A stretch of 64,000 nucleotides of DNA from contig JAFSGC010000007.1 of the NCBI GenBank assembly GCA_017434825.1, forward strand, positions 1 through 64,000. The letters run 5' to 3'. The position numbers and the translations under genes were made by a program. This document shows, in pieces, positions 1 through 6,440 of this stretch. Under the pieces are notes generated by a model that was given only the letters and a program-made list of their open reading frames with translations, did not search any database and was not told where the DNA came from. This DNA is from Bacilli bacterium (GTDB lineage Bacteria; Bacillota_I; Bacilli_A; RF39; UBA660). Every line of letters starts with the position of its first letter. Position 1 is the first letter of the stretch.

Positions 1-413
1 ACACACACAACAAGTAAAATAATATAAATTAATGAACATACTACTTTTTGTAATAAAACACTTCTTCTTTTAATAGGTAATGTATTTAAATATTCAATAG
101 TCTTATCATCTTCTTCTTTAAGTAAAATAGAACCACCTAAAGTAGCAGCATATATTCCTACTAATAACGCTATAAAGACCATACCTTCTGTCTTCAAATA
201 TCCAAATGCTGAATCCATAGTAGCAATATCCATATTAAATGCTTTAAGCATCTCCTCAGGAAACACTTTCATCATCTCATTCAACATCTCGACATTCTCA
301 CTAGACATAATAGAAGGATATACTAAAAACACCGCTAAAAATAAAACTATTAAAATTCCAGTCCATATCAAAAAACTTTTAAAATTAACTTTTAATTCTC
401 TTTTTAATATCAT
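1..413 (-). CDS. ABC-2 type transporter permease, N-terminal part
   Basis: Membrane subunit of an ABC exporter. The N-terminal ~137 codons are visible and the rest lies beyond the window start. Residues about 14-34 form a hydrophobic segment, followed by an extracytoplasmic stretch rich in Glu/Met, a second hydrophobic segment near residues 82-100, and a third that begins at the window edge. The cytoplasmic loop with LLKEEDDKTIEYLNTLPIKR matches the usual ABC-2 permease pattern (LL..EE..KTiEyLl..Pi.R). It starts 8 bp after the ATPase gene and has its own AGGAGG ribosome site, so the two form one operon. Substrate unknown. It may be cargo of the leftmost rpsI-associated unit. Confidence 0.8.
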   Translation of the reverse strand, partial: MILKRELKVNFKSFLIWTGILIVLFLAVFLVYPSIMSSENVEMLNEMMKVFPEEMLKAFNMDIATMDSAFGYLKTEGMVFIALLVGIYAATLGGSILLKEEDDKTIEYLNTLPIKRRSVLLQKVVCSLIYIILLVVC

Positions 414-421
414 AAATCCTC

Positions 422-1303
422 CTACTTATAATACTCTATAAATAAATCTTCAATAGAAACTTCCTCTACTAATAATTTACTTATTTTATATTTAGATAAT
501 ATTTCTAATAATTCATTAGGTTTTAAAGTATTAATAAATTTAACAAGATTATCAGTTTCAGCAATGATTTTCATATTTAATTCCTTCTTAATCTTATCAA
601 CCTCATCTGATTCTATAGTTAAATATGTCATACTATTTTCTTCTATATTTTTAATATTATCTTCTTTAATAATGACACCATCTTTAATAAATCCAATTCT
701 ATCACAAATCTTTGATACTTCACTAAGTATATGAGTGGAATAAAGTATAGTTGTCCCCTTCTTCTTCTCTTCTAATAATAACTCATAGAAAATGTTTTGA
801 ATAATGGGATCAAGCCCACTGGTAGGTTCATCTAATATTAATATTTTAGGTTCATGCATTAACGCTAAAACAATACCTAATTTCTTTAAATTACCTAAAG
901 ATAATTCTTCTATATTCTTAGATTCATCTAACTTTAATAAGTTAACCAAATCTTTTCTTCTCTTACTAAGATTCTTATCATAAAAACTCTCATGAAAATC
1001 CAATATCTCCTTGGCAGTTAAATCATCATATAATTTGATCTCACTTGGCAAATAACCAATTACTTTTTTGATTTCTAAGTCATTTTTATCTAACTCTTTA
1101 CCATTGATATAAACATTTCCGCTAGTAGCATTAATCAAACTCATTATAGTTTTAATAGTAGTAGACTTTCCTGAACCATTAGGTCCAATGAACCCGTATA
1201 CTTCACCTTCTTTAATCTTCATATTAATATCTTCAACTCCACGAATATCACCATAATATTTTTTTAATTTTTTTATTTCTAATATGGCTTCTGTTTTAGA
1301 CAT
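422..1303 (-). CDS. ABC transporter ATP-binding protein
   Basis: Cytoplasmic ATPase of an ABC exporter, 293 aa. It carries Walker A GPNGSGKST (residues 40-48), a signature LSLGN (134-138, in place of the usual LSGGQ), Walker B ILILDEP (154-160), a D-loop SGLD and a switch His in STH (about 191). The C-terminal ~80 residues form the extra domain common in Nat/Bcr-type exporters. It is followed after 8 bp by the permease gene. The start has a good GGAGG site. Its promoter (TCTAAT, 17 bp, TATAAT) is the same as that of the radical SAM gene in the next unit, which links both to related mobile units. Substrate cannot be told. Confidence 0.9.
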   Translation of the reverse strand: MSKTEAILEIKKLKKYYGDIRGVEDINMKIKEGEVYGFIGPNGSGKSTTIKTIMSLINATSGNVYINGKELDKNDLEIKKVIGYLPSEIKLYDDLTAKEILDFHESFYDKNLSKRRKDLVNLLKLDESKNIEELSLGNLKKLGIVLALMHEPKILILDEPTSGLDPIIQNIFYELLLEEKKKGTTILYSTHILSEVSKICDRIGFIKDGVIIKEDNIKNIEENSMTYLTIESDEVDKIKKELNMKIIAETDNLVKFINTLKPNELLEILSKYKISKLLVEEVSIEDLFIEYYK

Positions 1304-1348
1304 AAGAACACCTCCAACTAGACTAATTACTATTTATCTGTTAAATAC

Positions 1349-1377
1349 ATTATATCATATTTGCAAAAAAAATTAGA
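1349..1377 (-). promoter_or_regulatory. Promoter of the ABC transporter operon
   Basis: -35 TCTAAT (1372-1377), 17-bp spacer, extended -10 TGATATAAT (core 1349-1354). The same three elements with the same spacing lie before the radical SAM gene (3205-3233). Confidence 0.6.
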
Positions 1378-1430
1378 ATGCTAGAACGACTGGTTCCTAG
1401 CTCTTATAATGGTTTACAACATATCATATA

Positions 1431-1452
1431 GTATGTATGCTGTGTGTTATCT
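1431..1452 (+). repeat. Arm-like 11-bp-period repeats, right end of unit 0
   Basis: GTATGCT at 1435 and GTTATCT at 1446, spaced 11 bp. The same pair with the same flanks occurs at 3295 and 3306 in unit A. The pattern resembles arm-type binding sites of Tn916-like tyrosine integrases; that function is inferred. Confidence 0.6.
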
Positions 1453-1492
1453 TCAGGTCAAAAATTGCTTATTTTTCATTATTCGGGCAAAC

Positions 1493-1517
1493 AAAAAAAG
1501 CCCATATTTGAGCTTTT
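1493..1517 (-). terminator. Terminator hairpin carried by att copy 1
   Basis: On the minus strand AGCTCA-AATA-TGGGCT followed by a T run. It sits where copies 2 and 3 have GTCCGT-ATTT-ACGGGC. Both arms of the stem differ from those copies yet still pair. Confidence 0.6.
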
Positions 1518-1567
1518 CGAAATATTTTTTGTACCAATATTGGTAATTTTTTAACGTTTACTAAATT
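1518..1567 (+). repeat. rpsI-derived att repeat, copy 1
   Basis: Contains the 14-bp palindrome TACCAATATTGGTA (1532-1545) and the 16-bp core TAACGTTTACTAAATT (1552-1567). The core equals the last codons and stop of rpsI read on the minus strand. Sequence left of the core matches copies 2 and 3. Sequence right of it (AGCTTCCCTTTATTTATG) matches only copy 2. This is the junction between unit 0 and unit A. Confidence 0.8.
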
Positions 1568-1603
1568 AGCTTCCCTTTATTTATGTGGGTTTTCAGCGTT
1601 TTT

Positions 1604-1621
1604 GTATGCTGTGTGTATGCT
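1604..1621 (+). repeat. Arm-like repeats, left end of unit A
   Basis: Two GTATGCT heptamers 11 bp apart (1604-1610, 1615-1621). They lie about 40 bp inside the att core and match the right-end repeats of the same unit. Confidence 0.6.
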
Positions 1622-1644
1622 ACACTACTGTTCTTAACAAGTGC

Positions 1645-2112
1645 TTAAATTTTTAACATCAAATTATCTAAAGATAAAATTAATTTATCCAAATTGTTTT
1701 TTATATCCTGTACTTTCACACCTAACTCCATCTTATCTATTTCGGTTAATGGATTACTAACCATTTTAGCAGCATTTATAAAAGAATCCCAAGAATGCAA
1801 TAGCAATTGATATTCTGGCCTTATCTTGGATAAGTATAATTGATTAGAATCATAATATTTAATAATTTCAACTATTGAATTTTCTAAAAAAATTATTGTC
1901 TCATTAACATCTCTTCTCTTGCTTTGAACATCAATGTTTTCTTGGATAAATGTTGCATTTACTTCCTTCAACAATTTTGATAAATTCTGATAATAAGGAA
2001 ATTTTACTTCCCTTTTTAACTTTTTATTTTCAAAAATGATTTGTATAATCAAAACAATAACTCCATTAAATATAATAGGAATTATTAATAATATCCAGTC
2101 TTTTGCTTCCAT
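1645..2112 (-). CDS. Small membrane-anchored helical protein of unit A
   Basis: 155 aa, family not recognised. Residues 7-28 form one strong transmembrane helix (LLIIPIIFNGVIVLIIQIIF), followed by a basic stretch KKLKREVK and a mostly helical, charged cytoplasmic part with no Cys or His motif. It follows the radical SAM gene by 12 bp and has a clear AAGGAG ribosome site, so the two are co-transcribed. By position it may be a partner or membrane anchor for the radical SAM protein; the sequence does not prove that. Its stop lies about 20 bp inside the left arm repeats, so it is the last gene of the unit. Confidence 0.75.
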   Translation of the reverse strand: MEAKDWILLIIPIIFNGVIVLIIQIIFENKKLKREVKFPYYQNLSKLLKEVNATFIQENIDVQSKRRDVNETIIFLENSIVEIIKYYDSNQLYLSKIRPEYQLLLHSWDSFINAAKMVSNPLTEIDKMELGVKVQDIKNNLDKLILSLDNLMLKI

Positions 2113-2124
2113 AATATCTACTCC

Positions 2125-3180
2125 TTAATAATTATCTTTCTTATATATTTTTCTACAAAGAGGTTCCACTCTTTTTCCACCAGGTGTTTTTACTTCTTCT
2201 AAATTTTCATAAATACTATAATGTTTAATTCCATATTTTTTCATTGTTGCTATATCCAATTCTTTGAATGCTGGACACGGTAATACTGTTCCATCAAATT
2301 TTATATCTAGTTTTTCTAATCCCGCATTACATTTATGTGAAGCATCTCCCATCAATGGTATTCCAATTCTTATATGACCACCATATAAATTTCGTGAATT
2401 ATTTAAAAGTTTCATAAATTCTACTAATTCACTATCACTTAACATTAAATTATTTGAATTTTTCAACCCTCTACCTTGAGGTACAAAATTAAGTATGCTA
2501 ATAGTATTTATTCCAGCAATTTCTAACATTTCTAATATATCTGGGATTTCTCTATAATTTGGTTTCATCGGAATAAAATGAACATCCGTTTCTAATCCAA
2601 CAATTGAAGCATTCAATAATGAATCCAATAAGCAAGCATGCTTTTGTCTATTTCTTCCCATTAAATATTCATCAGTTTCATGTTCATATGCTTGATAATC
2701 AAAAACTATTTTATCTAATCCCATTGATTTTAGCAAATTTAGCTCTTCTTGGGTTATAGGGCTGAATACAGGTGGATGTATTATTCTTTCATAATAATTT
2801 TTTACGTTATTTTTTAATCTTTCGTTCCAAGATTCGTGTTTTTCTATTTCAGCTAATTTAAGGTTCATTTCTTTTATATAAAAATCTATTGCTTCAGCAG
2901 TTAGAGGTAAAGATTTTTTTATACCACTTGTGAATATTACTGTCCTTATTCCAAATGATTTAGCGTATTCAACCATCTTTAATAAATCAGGATGTAAAAA
3001 AGGTTCTCCACCACTTAAAGATAATTCTTCTATTCCGCCCTCACTTATAAAGTAATCTATAACTCTTTTAAAATCATCAAATGAAATAATTTGTTTTTTA
3101 TCAATACAAGAATTTGAAGAACAAAACTTACATTCATTTGGACATGATTCAATTATTTCAAAACATAAATCTTTTACCAT
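2125..3180 (-). CDS. Radical SAM protein with partial SPASM-like C-terminus
   Basis: 351 aa from the chosen start. CPNECKFC gives the CX3CX2C iron-sulfur motif, and LSLSGGEPF is the SAM-binding GGEP motif about 40 residues later. Near the C-terminus CX12GX4C (CNAG...DGTVLPC) matches the first half of a SPASM motif, with one further Cys in PLCRKIY, so an auxiliary cluster is likely but shortened. Such proteins often modify peptides or small metabolites; substrate unknown here. An ATG at 3192 also opens the frame, but it lies about 6 bp after the predicted transcription start with no ribosome site. The ATG at 3180 is preceded by GGGTGG. First gene of unit A. Confidence 0.85.
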   Translation of the reverse strand: MVKDLCFEIIESCPNECKFCSSNSCIDKKQIISFDDFKRVIDYFISEGGIEELSLSGGEPFLHPDLLKMVEYAKSFGIRTVIFTSGIKKSLPLTAEAIDFYIKEMNLKLAEIEKHESWNERLKNNVKNYYERIIHPPVFSPITQEELNLLKSMGLDKIVFDYQAYEHETDEYLMGRNRQKHACLLDSLLNASIVGLETDVHFIPMKPNYREIPDILEMLEIAGINTISILNFVPQGRGLKNSNNLMLSDSELVEFMKLLNNSRNLYGGHIRIGIPLMGDASHKCNAGLEKLDIKFDGTVLPCPAFKELDIATMKKYGIKHYSIYENLEEVKTPGGKRVEPLCRKIYKKDNY

Positions 3181-3204
3181 AAAACCACCCATTTATTAAT
3201 TTAT

Positions 3205-3233
3205 ATTATATCATAAATTTGCCAAAAATTAGA
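3205..3233 (-). promoter_or_regulatory. Promoter of the unit A operon
   Basis: -35 TCTAAT (3228-3233), 17-bp spacer, -10 TATAAT (3205-3210) with an upstream TG. The elements and spacing equal those of the ABC operon promoter, and flanking similarity continues toward the arm repeats. Confidence 0.6.
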
Positions 3234-3283
3234 ACGCGAGAACTACTATCTTCAAGATTTTATAACGCTTTGCTCAATCTCGT

Positions 3284-3312
3284 GTATGCTGTATGTATGC
3301 TGTGTGTTATCT
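3284..3312 (+). repeat. Arm-like repeats, right end of unit A
   Basis: GTATGCT at 3284 and 3295 and GTTATCT at 3306, an 11-bp period. They lie about 110 bp left of att core copy 2. Confidence 0.6.
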
Positions 3313-3352
3313 TTAGGGCAAAATAAGCCTATTTTTTGTATTTTATTGCAGC

Positions 3353-3378
3353 AAAAAAGCCCGTAAATACGGACTTTT
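3353..3378 (-). terminator. Terminator hairpin carried by att copy 2
   Basis: Minus strand GTCCGT-ATTT-ACGGGC followed by TTTTTT. Nearly identical to the terminator after rpsI itself at 4657-4684. Confidence 0.7.
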
Positions 3379-3439
3379 CGAAACATTGAAATTCGTAATT
3401 TTGTACCAATATTGGTAATTTTCTAACGTTTACTAAATT
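3379..3439 (+). repeat. rpsI-derived att repeat, copy 2
   Basis: Palindrome TACCAATATTGGTA at 3404-3417 and core TAACGTTTACTAAATT at 3424-3439. With its terminator it differs from copy 3 at only two of about 87 positions. One difference would turn the rpsI stop TAA into TAG. Junction of units A and B. Confidence 0.8.
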
Positions 3440-3475
3440 AGCTTCCCTTTGTTTATGCGGTTTTACAGCGTTTTT

Positions 3476-3494
3476 GTAGCCTACTTGTAGCCTA
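3476..3494 (+). repeat. Arm-like repeats, left end of unit B
   Basis: GTAGCCTA at 3476 and 3487, 11 bp apart. Confidence 0.6.
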
Positions 3495-3570
3495 CCCAAA
3501 CTGACTACAACTGACTCTAAGATATCTTAGTAATTTTTTACATATTTTTATAACACATAAATAATCTTAT

Positions 3571-4134
3571 TTAATCCAAAGTCCATTGAAAAGTATAATC
3601 ATCATCAAATAAAACATTTTCATAGTATCTTACTTTTAAATTAGTATCATTTTGTTTTTGCTCCCAAATAATAACGCCTTCAATTTTACCCCCAGCATCT
3701 AATTCTCCGCTGTGCAATTGAACGTCATCTTCAGCAGTAATACTATAAACTGAAGCTTCTACTCCATCACCATTAACCATTTGGAAATCTAAAGCGTTGT
3801 AAGAAATCTTTTTATCACTTTTGTTTTCAATTTTTATTTTAACTTTAACAAATTCGTAACCATCTTTTGCTTGAAAGTATTGATTAGATCCTTTTGTTTT
3901 ATCAACACTGATTATTGAATAATTTACATCTTTGTAAGTTACCATATCATTTTGATTATATTCTTTTTGGAACTTATCCTCTTCTCCGCTTCCACCAGCA
4001 ATAACTCCAACGACAATAATAGCTAATAAACCTAAAATAACCCATCTCACAATATGAGATTGTTTTTTATGACAATTAGGACATATTTTAGCTTTCTTAT
4101 CTATTTCTGTTTGGCAATATTTACATTTCTTCAT
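3571..4134 (-). CDS. Zinc-ribbon membrane protein with DUF4352-like domain
   Basis: 187 aa. An N-terminal zinc ribbon with four Cys (CKYC at 4-7, CPNC at 18-21), one transmembrane helix at about 28-48, then an extracytoplasmic beta-rich domain (about 65-187) with the pattern FVKVKIKIENKSDKKISY typical of DUF4352/Ig-like surface domains. The ribbon should lie inside and the beta domain outside the membrane. Function unknown. It is divergent from the XRE regulator across 100 bp that hold two operator-like repeats, so its expression is probably controlled by that regulator. Cargo of unit B. Confidence 0.8.
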   Translation of the reverse strand: MKKCKYCQTEIDKKAKICPNCHKKQSHIVRWVILGLLAIIVVGVIAGGSGEEDKFQKEYNQNDMVTYKDVNYSIISVDKTKGSNQYFQAKDGYEFVKVKIKIENKSDKKISYNALDFQMVNGDGVEASVYSITAEDDVQLHSGELDAGGKIEGVIIWEQKQNDTNLKVRYYENVLFDDDYTFQWTLD

Positions 4135-4172
4135 AAGTTAATCCTCCTTTCAATTTTAATTATAACACACAT

Positions 4173-4211
4173 CTCACCGAATGGGTGAGTATATTTTCAC
4201 CGAATAAGTGA
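4173..4211. promoter_or_regulatory. Paired operator-like inverted repeats between divergent genes
   Basis: CTCACC-GAATG-GGTGAG at 4173-4189 and TCAC-CGAATAA-GTGA at 4197-4211. Both share TCACCGAAT..GTGAG and sit about 24 bp apart in the divergent promoter region. Likely binding sites of the adjacent XRE regulator, by position and symmetry. Confidence 0.65.
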
Positions 4212-4243
4212 GAAAATATTATTAGAAAGGATTGTATGCTACC

Positions 4244-4501
4244 ATGGTAAATAAAAAAGATGAAAACTATATTTATTATCTTGTAGCTAAAAATCTTAAA
4301 AAGCAAAGAAAACTTAAAGGATTAACTCAAGCTGAATTTGCAGAGCTATGTAATTATAGTGATGGTTTTATTATGAATATAGAAAGTGAAAAATATTATC
4401 AGACTTTTAGCTTAGGAACATTATGGAAATTTGCTGAAGTATTAACTATTGATATAAGAGAATTATTTACTCCAATAGATTCAGATAATAAGAATGATTA
4501 A
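4244..4501 (+). CDS. XRE-family helix-turn-helix regulator
   Basis: 85 aa, a single HTH domain (about residues 15-72) with the Cro/CI-type segment LTQAEFAELCNYSDGFIMNIE. No extra sensor domain. A TTG at 4232 also opens the frame but lies only one base after the GAAAGG ribosome site, so the ATG at 4244 is preferred. Probably a repressor of itself and of the divergent zinc-ribbon gene through the two inverted repeats upstream. Only unit-borne gene on the plus strand; it reads toward rpsI and has its own terminator. Confidence 0.85.
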   Translation: MVNKKDENYIYYLVAKNLKKQRKLKGLTQAEFAELCNYSDGFIMNIESEKYYQTFSLGTLWKFAEVLTIDIRELFTPIDSDNKND

Positions 4502-4516
4502 ATCGTTCTTTTTTTG
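4489..4516 (+). terminator. Terminator of the XRE regulator gene
   Basis: GAATGAT-TAA-ATCGTTC followed by TTTTTTT. The stem overlaps the stop codon region. Confidence 0.75.
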
Positions 4517-4587
4517 TTCAAAATCTATTTTGTTCACCTAGCCGGTTCTACTATCCTAAGATAAATAAAGGGATTTCGACATATTAT

Positions 4588-4617
4588 GTAGCCTACCTGT
4601 AGCCTATTTGTAGCCTA
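4588..4617 (+). repeat. Arm-like repeats, right end of unit B
   Basis: GTAGCCTA at 4588, 4599 and 4610, an exact 11-bp period. Same sequence as the left-end pair of this unit. Confidence 0.65.
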
Positions 4618-4656
4618 CAGCTTAAAAACCGTGTAATTTATATATTTTATCCAATC

Positions 4657-4684
4657 AAAAAAGCCCGTAAATACGGACTTTTCG
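4657..4684 (-). terminator. Terminator of rplM-rpsI, carried on the unit B right end
   Basis: Minus strand GTCCGT-ATTT-ACGGGC then TTTTTT. It lies about 45 bp after the rpsI stop. Because the sequence left of the core comes from the inserted unit, the element itself supplies termination for rpsI. Confidence 0.75.
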
Positions 4685-4700
4685 AAACATTGAAATACGT

Positions 4701-4743
4701 AATTTTGTACCAATATTGGTAATTTTTTAACGTTTACTAAATT
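4701..4743 (+). repeat. rpsI 3' end / att repeat copy 3
   Basis: Palindrome TACCAATATTGGTA at 4708-4721 and core TAACGTTTACTAAATT at 4728-4743. Here the core is the real rpsI end (codons for QFSKR plus TAA). Right of the core the sequence is rpsI coding and no longer matches copies 1 and 2. Confidence 0.8.
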
Positions 4744-5146
4744 GTGGTGCTCTACGAGCTTTTTTAAGACCGTATTTCTTTCTTTCTTTAACTCTTGGGT
4801 CTCTTGTAACAAATCCAGCAGTTTTTAAAATGTGTCTATAACTATCATCTCTAGTTTGATCAGTGTTAGCATCAAATTTTAATAGAGCTCTAGTAATACC
4901 TAGACGAATAGCTCCAGTTTGTCCAGAGAATCCTCCACCATAAACTTGAACGTCAATGTCAAAACGATTTAAGTTATTAGTTAATACTAGTGGTTGAGTT
5001 AAGTCCATAACTAGAGTTTGGTAAGGCATGTATTCATTAACGTCAACACCGTTAACAGTAATATTACCTGTACCACCAGTTAAAGTAACTTTTGCTATAC
5101 TTTTCTTTCTTCTACCTGTAGCAGTCCAAACTTGTTTATTTGCCAT
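4727..5146 (-). CDS. rpsI: 30S ribosomal protein S9
   Basis: 139 aa. Conserved [12 protein letters not shown] near the N-terminus, [19 protein letters not shown] in the middle and the basic tail ending QFSKR that reaches the P-site tRNA. Follows rplM by 9 bp, the standard pair. Start ATG has a GGGAGG site. Its last codons form the att core, so the gene has survived at least two, probably three, integrations without change of protein. A tag TAG/TAA difference among the copies shows that stop choice was free. Confidence 0.97.
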   Translation of the reverse strand: MANKQVWTATGRRKKSIAKVTLTGGTGNITVNGVDVNEYMPYQTLVMDLTQPLVLTNNLNRFDIDVQVYGGGFSGQTGAIRLGITRALLKFDANTDQTRDDSYRHILKTAGFVTRDPRVKERKKYGLKKARRAPQFSKR

Positions 5147-5155
5147 ATTTCCTCC

Positions 5156-5584
5156 CTATATTTCCATCTTGATTGGTTGTTGAGCATCATGTTTATGAGT
5201 TTCTCCTCTATAAACAAATAGTTTTTTACCCATTGCTCTACCTAATCTATTATGAGGAAGCATGCCTTTAACAGCTCTTTCCATCATTTCTTCTGGATAT
5301 TCGTTAATCATTGTTTTAGCAGTTCTTTCTCTTAATCCTCCTGGGAAACCTGAATGATTGTAATATTTCTTATCTTCAAGTTTGTTACCAGTTAGGTTAA
5401 CTTTGTCTGCATTAACGATGATAACATAGTCACCACAGTCAACGTATGGTGTATAAGTTGGTTTATGTTTTCCTCTTAGGATATGTGCAGCTTTAGTAGC
5501 AACTCTACCTAAATTTAAACCAGCTGCATCAATAACATACCAATCTCTTTTGATATTTTCTTTTGTTTGCATAAATGATTTCAT
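5156..5584 (-). CDS. rplM: 50S ribosomal protein L13
   Basis: 142 aa, normal length. Recognised by [32 protein letters not shown] and the central [12 protein letters not shown]. Early assembly protein of the large subunit. First gene of the rplM-rpsI operon with a strong promoter and a leader of about 70 nt, in which an autoregulatory structure could sit. Start ATG lies 9 bp after AAAGGG. Confidence 0.97.
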   Translation of the reverse strand: MKSFMQTKENIKRDWYVIDAAGLNLGRVATKAAHILRGKHKPTYTPYVDCGDYVIIVNADKVNLTGNKLEDKKYYNHSGFPGGLRERTAKTMINEYPEEMMERAVKGMLPHNRLGRAMGKKLFVYRGETHKHDAQQPIKMEI

Positions 5585-5663
5585 ATTCTAATTCCCTTTC
5601 ATTACGCCTTAATTAAGTCTTCCCACAACCAATTAACTTGTAATTAAAAATGTACCATTTAAA

Positions 5664-5692
5664 ATTATATGTGAAATGGTGTGAAAAGTCAA
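5664..5692 (-). promoter_or_regulatory. rplM-rpsI promoter
   Basis: TTGACT (5687-5692), 17 bp, TATAAT (5664-5669). Near-consensus sigma-A promoter. The leader contains GGTTGTGGGAAGAC and a TTAATTAA palindrome. I cannot say whether it is an L13-leader type element. Confidence 0.85.
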
Positions 5693-5723
5693 TTAAAACC
5701 AGCTAAATTTGACTATTTTTAGC

Positions 5724-6440
5724 CTAATACCACACTTTATTTAAATAAAGGCCTTCTGCAGGAGCCGTTGGAAGTGTTTTTGATTCATTTGGATTATCTA
5801 ACATTTCCTTGATTACACTACCTCTAATTTTACATTTACCCACTTCTAATAAAGCACCCACTAAGTTTCTTACCATATATCTATAAAATCCAGTTCCTAT
5901 AAATCTAATTTCTAATTTACCAAATGACTTAACAAAATCAATTGAGTAAATTGTAGTAACATAGTCATCTCTTTCACCTGCAACAAAATTATGAAAGTCA
6001 TGAGTCCCTAAAAGATAATCTGCTGCATCTTTCATAAGACTAATATCTAATTTATATCTTGGTTGATGATAATAATCATTTAAGCTACTTTGATAAGCGC
6101 CTAAATTAATTTTATAAATGTATTCTTTTTTCTTAGCACTTTTTCTTGCATGAAAAGATTCTTTTACTTTCATAACGGACTTTATTCGAAGATCACTTGG
6201 TAAATGTAAATTTAATTTTTGTTTTAAATTAGTTATGCTTTTATTTGTGTCAAAATGTGCAACTTGTCCATTGGCGTGCACTTTAGCATCAGTTCTACCT
6301 GCGCCCTTAACTTCAATTGGTTCACCAAGAATTTGTGATAATGCATCCTCTAATTCTTTTTGAACACTTCTTAGATTATTTAATCTTTGAAAACCATTAA
6401 ATTTAGCTCCATCATAACTAAGCGTCAGCTTTACCCGCAT
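5724..6440 (-). CDS. truA: tRNA pseudouridine(38-40) synthase
   Basis: 238 aa. Isomerises uridines in the anticodon stem-loop. GAGRTDAKVHA carries the catalytic Asp51, and FYRYMVRNLVGALLEVG is the conserved C-terminal active-site helix. Overlaps the preceding EcfA2-like gene by 23 bp. In Bacilli the order is rplQ-ecfA1-ecfA2-ecfT-truA-rplM-rpsI; here truA keeps its place next to two decayed ecfA genes while ecfT is gone. Confidence 0.95.
   Translation of the reverse strand: MRVKLTLSYDGAKFNGFQRLNNLRSVQKELEDALSQILGEPIEVKGAGRTDAKVHANGQVAHFDTNKSITNLKQKLNLHLPSDLRIKSVMKVKESFHARKSAKKKEYIYKINLGAYQSSLNDYYHQPRYKLDISLMKDAADYLLGTHDFHNFVAGERDDYVTTIYSIDFVKSFGKLEIRFIGTGFYRYMVRNLVGALLEVGKCKIRGSVIKEMLDNPNESKTLPTAPAEGLYLNKVWY

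Larger units (their letters stand above)
1..1567. mobile_element. Unit 0: right end of a putative rpsI-integrated element (left end outside window)
   Basis: The sequence left of att copy 1 carries the same right-end features as unit A: the promoter facing left, arm-like repeats, terminator, palindrome and core. This implies a further element to the left whose cargo would be the ABC exporter. The other boundary is not in the window, so the ABC genes could also be ordinary chromosome. Confidence 0.45.
1552..3439. mobile_element. Unit A: putative recombinase-less integrative element at rpsI
   Basis: Bounded by two 16-bp core repeats (1552-1567 and 3424-3439). The left end has two GTATGCT repeats (1604, 1615); the right end has GTATGCT at 3284 and 3295 and GTTATCT at 3306. 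All are 11 bp apart. Cargo is a small membrane protein and a radical SAM protein. No integrase, excisionase or transposase is present. I infer a cassette moved in trans by an integrase that targets rpsI, or a deleted remnant of a larger element. Confidence 0.65.
3424..4743. mobile_element. Unit B: putative recombinase-less integrative element at rpsI
   Basis: Bounded by core copies at 3424-3439 and 4728-4743. Its arm-like repeats are GTAGCCTA, two at the left end (3476, 3487) and three at the right end (4588, 4599, 4610), all with an 11-bp period. They differ from the GTATGCT of unit A. Cargo is a zinc-ribbon membrane protein and a divergent XRE regulator, with no recombinase. It abuts rpsI and is therefore the most recent insertion if integration always occurs at the intact rpsI end. 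Confidence 0.65.

Noticed and set aside
2125-3192. Radical SAM protein as a prokaryotic viperin
   Set aside because: The Cys motif spacing fits, but the half SPASM C-terminus and the lack of viperin-specific flanking residues argue against it.
1304-4726. The rpsI-side repeats as IS elements
   Set aside because: No transposase and no terminal inverted repeats. Direct repeats of a gene end with arm-like repeats fit site-specific integration better.
4615-4812. 65-codon minus-strand frame across the rpsI end
   Set aside because: Overlaps rpsI in another frame and runs through the att repeat and terminator; no ribosome site.
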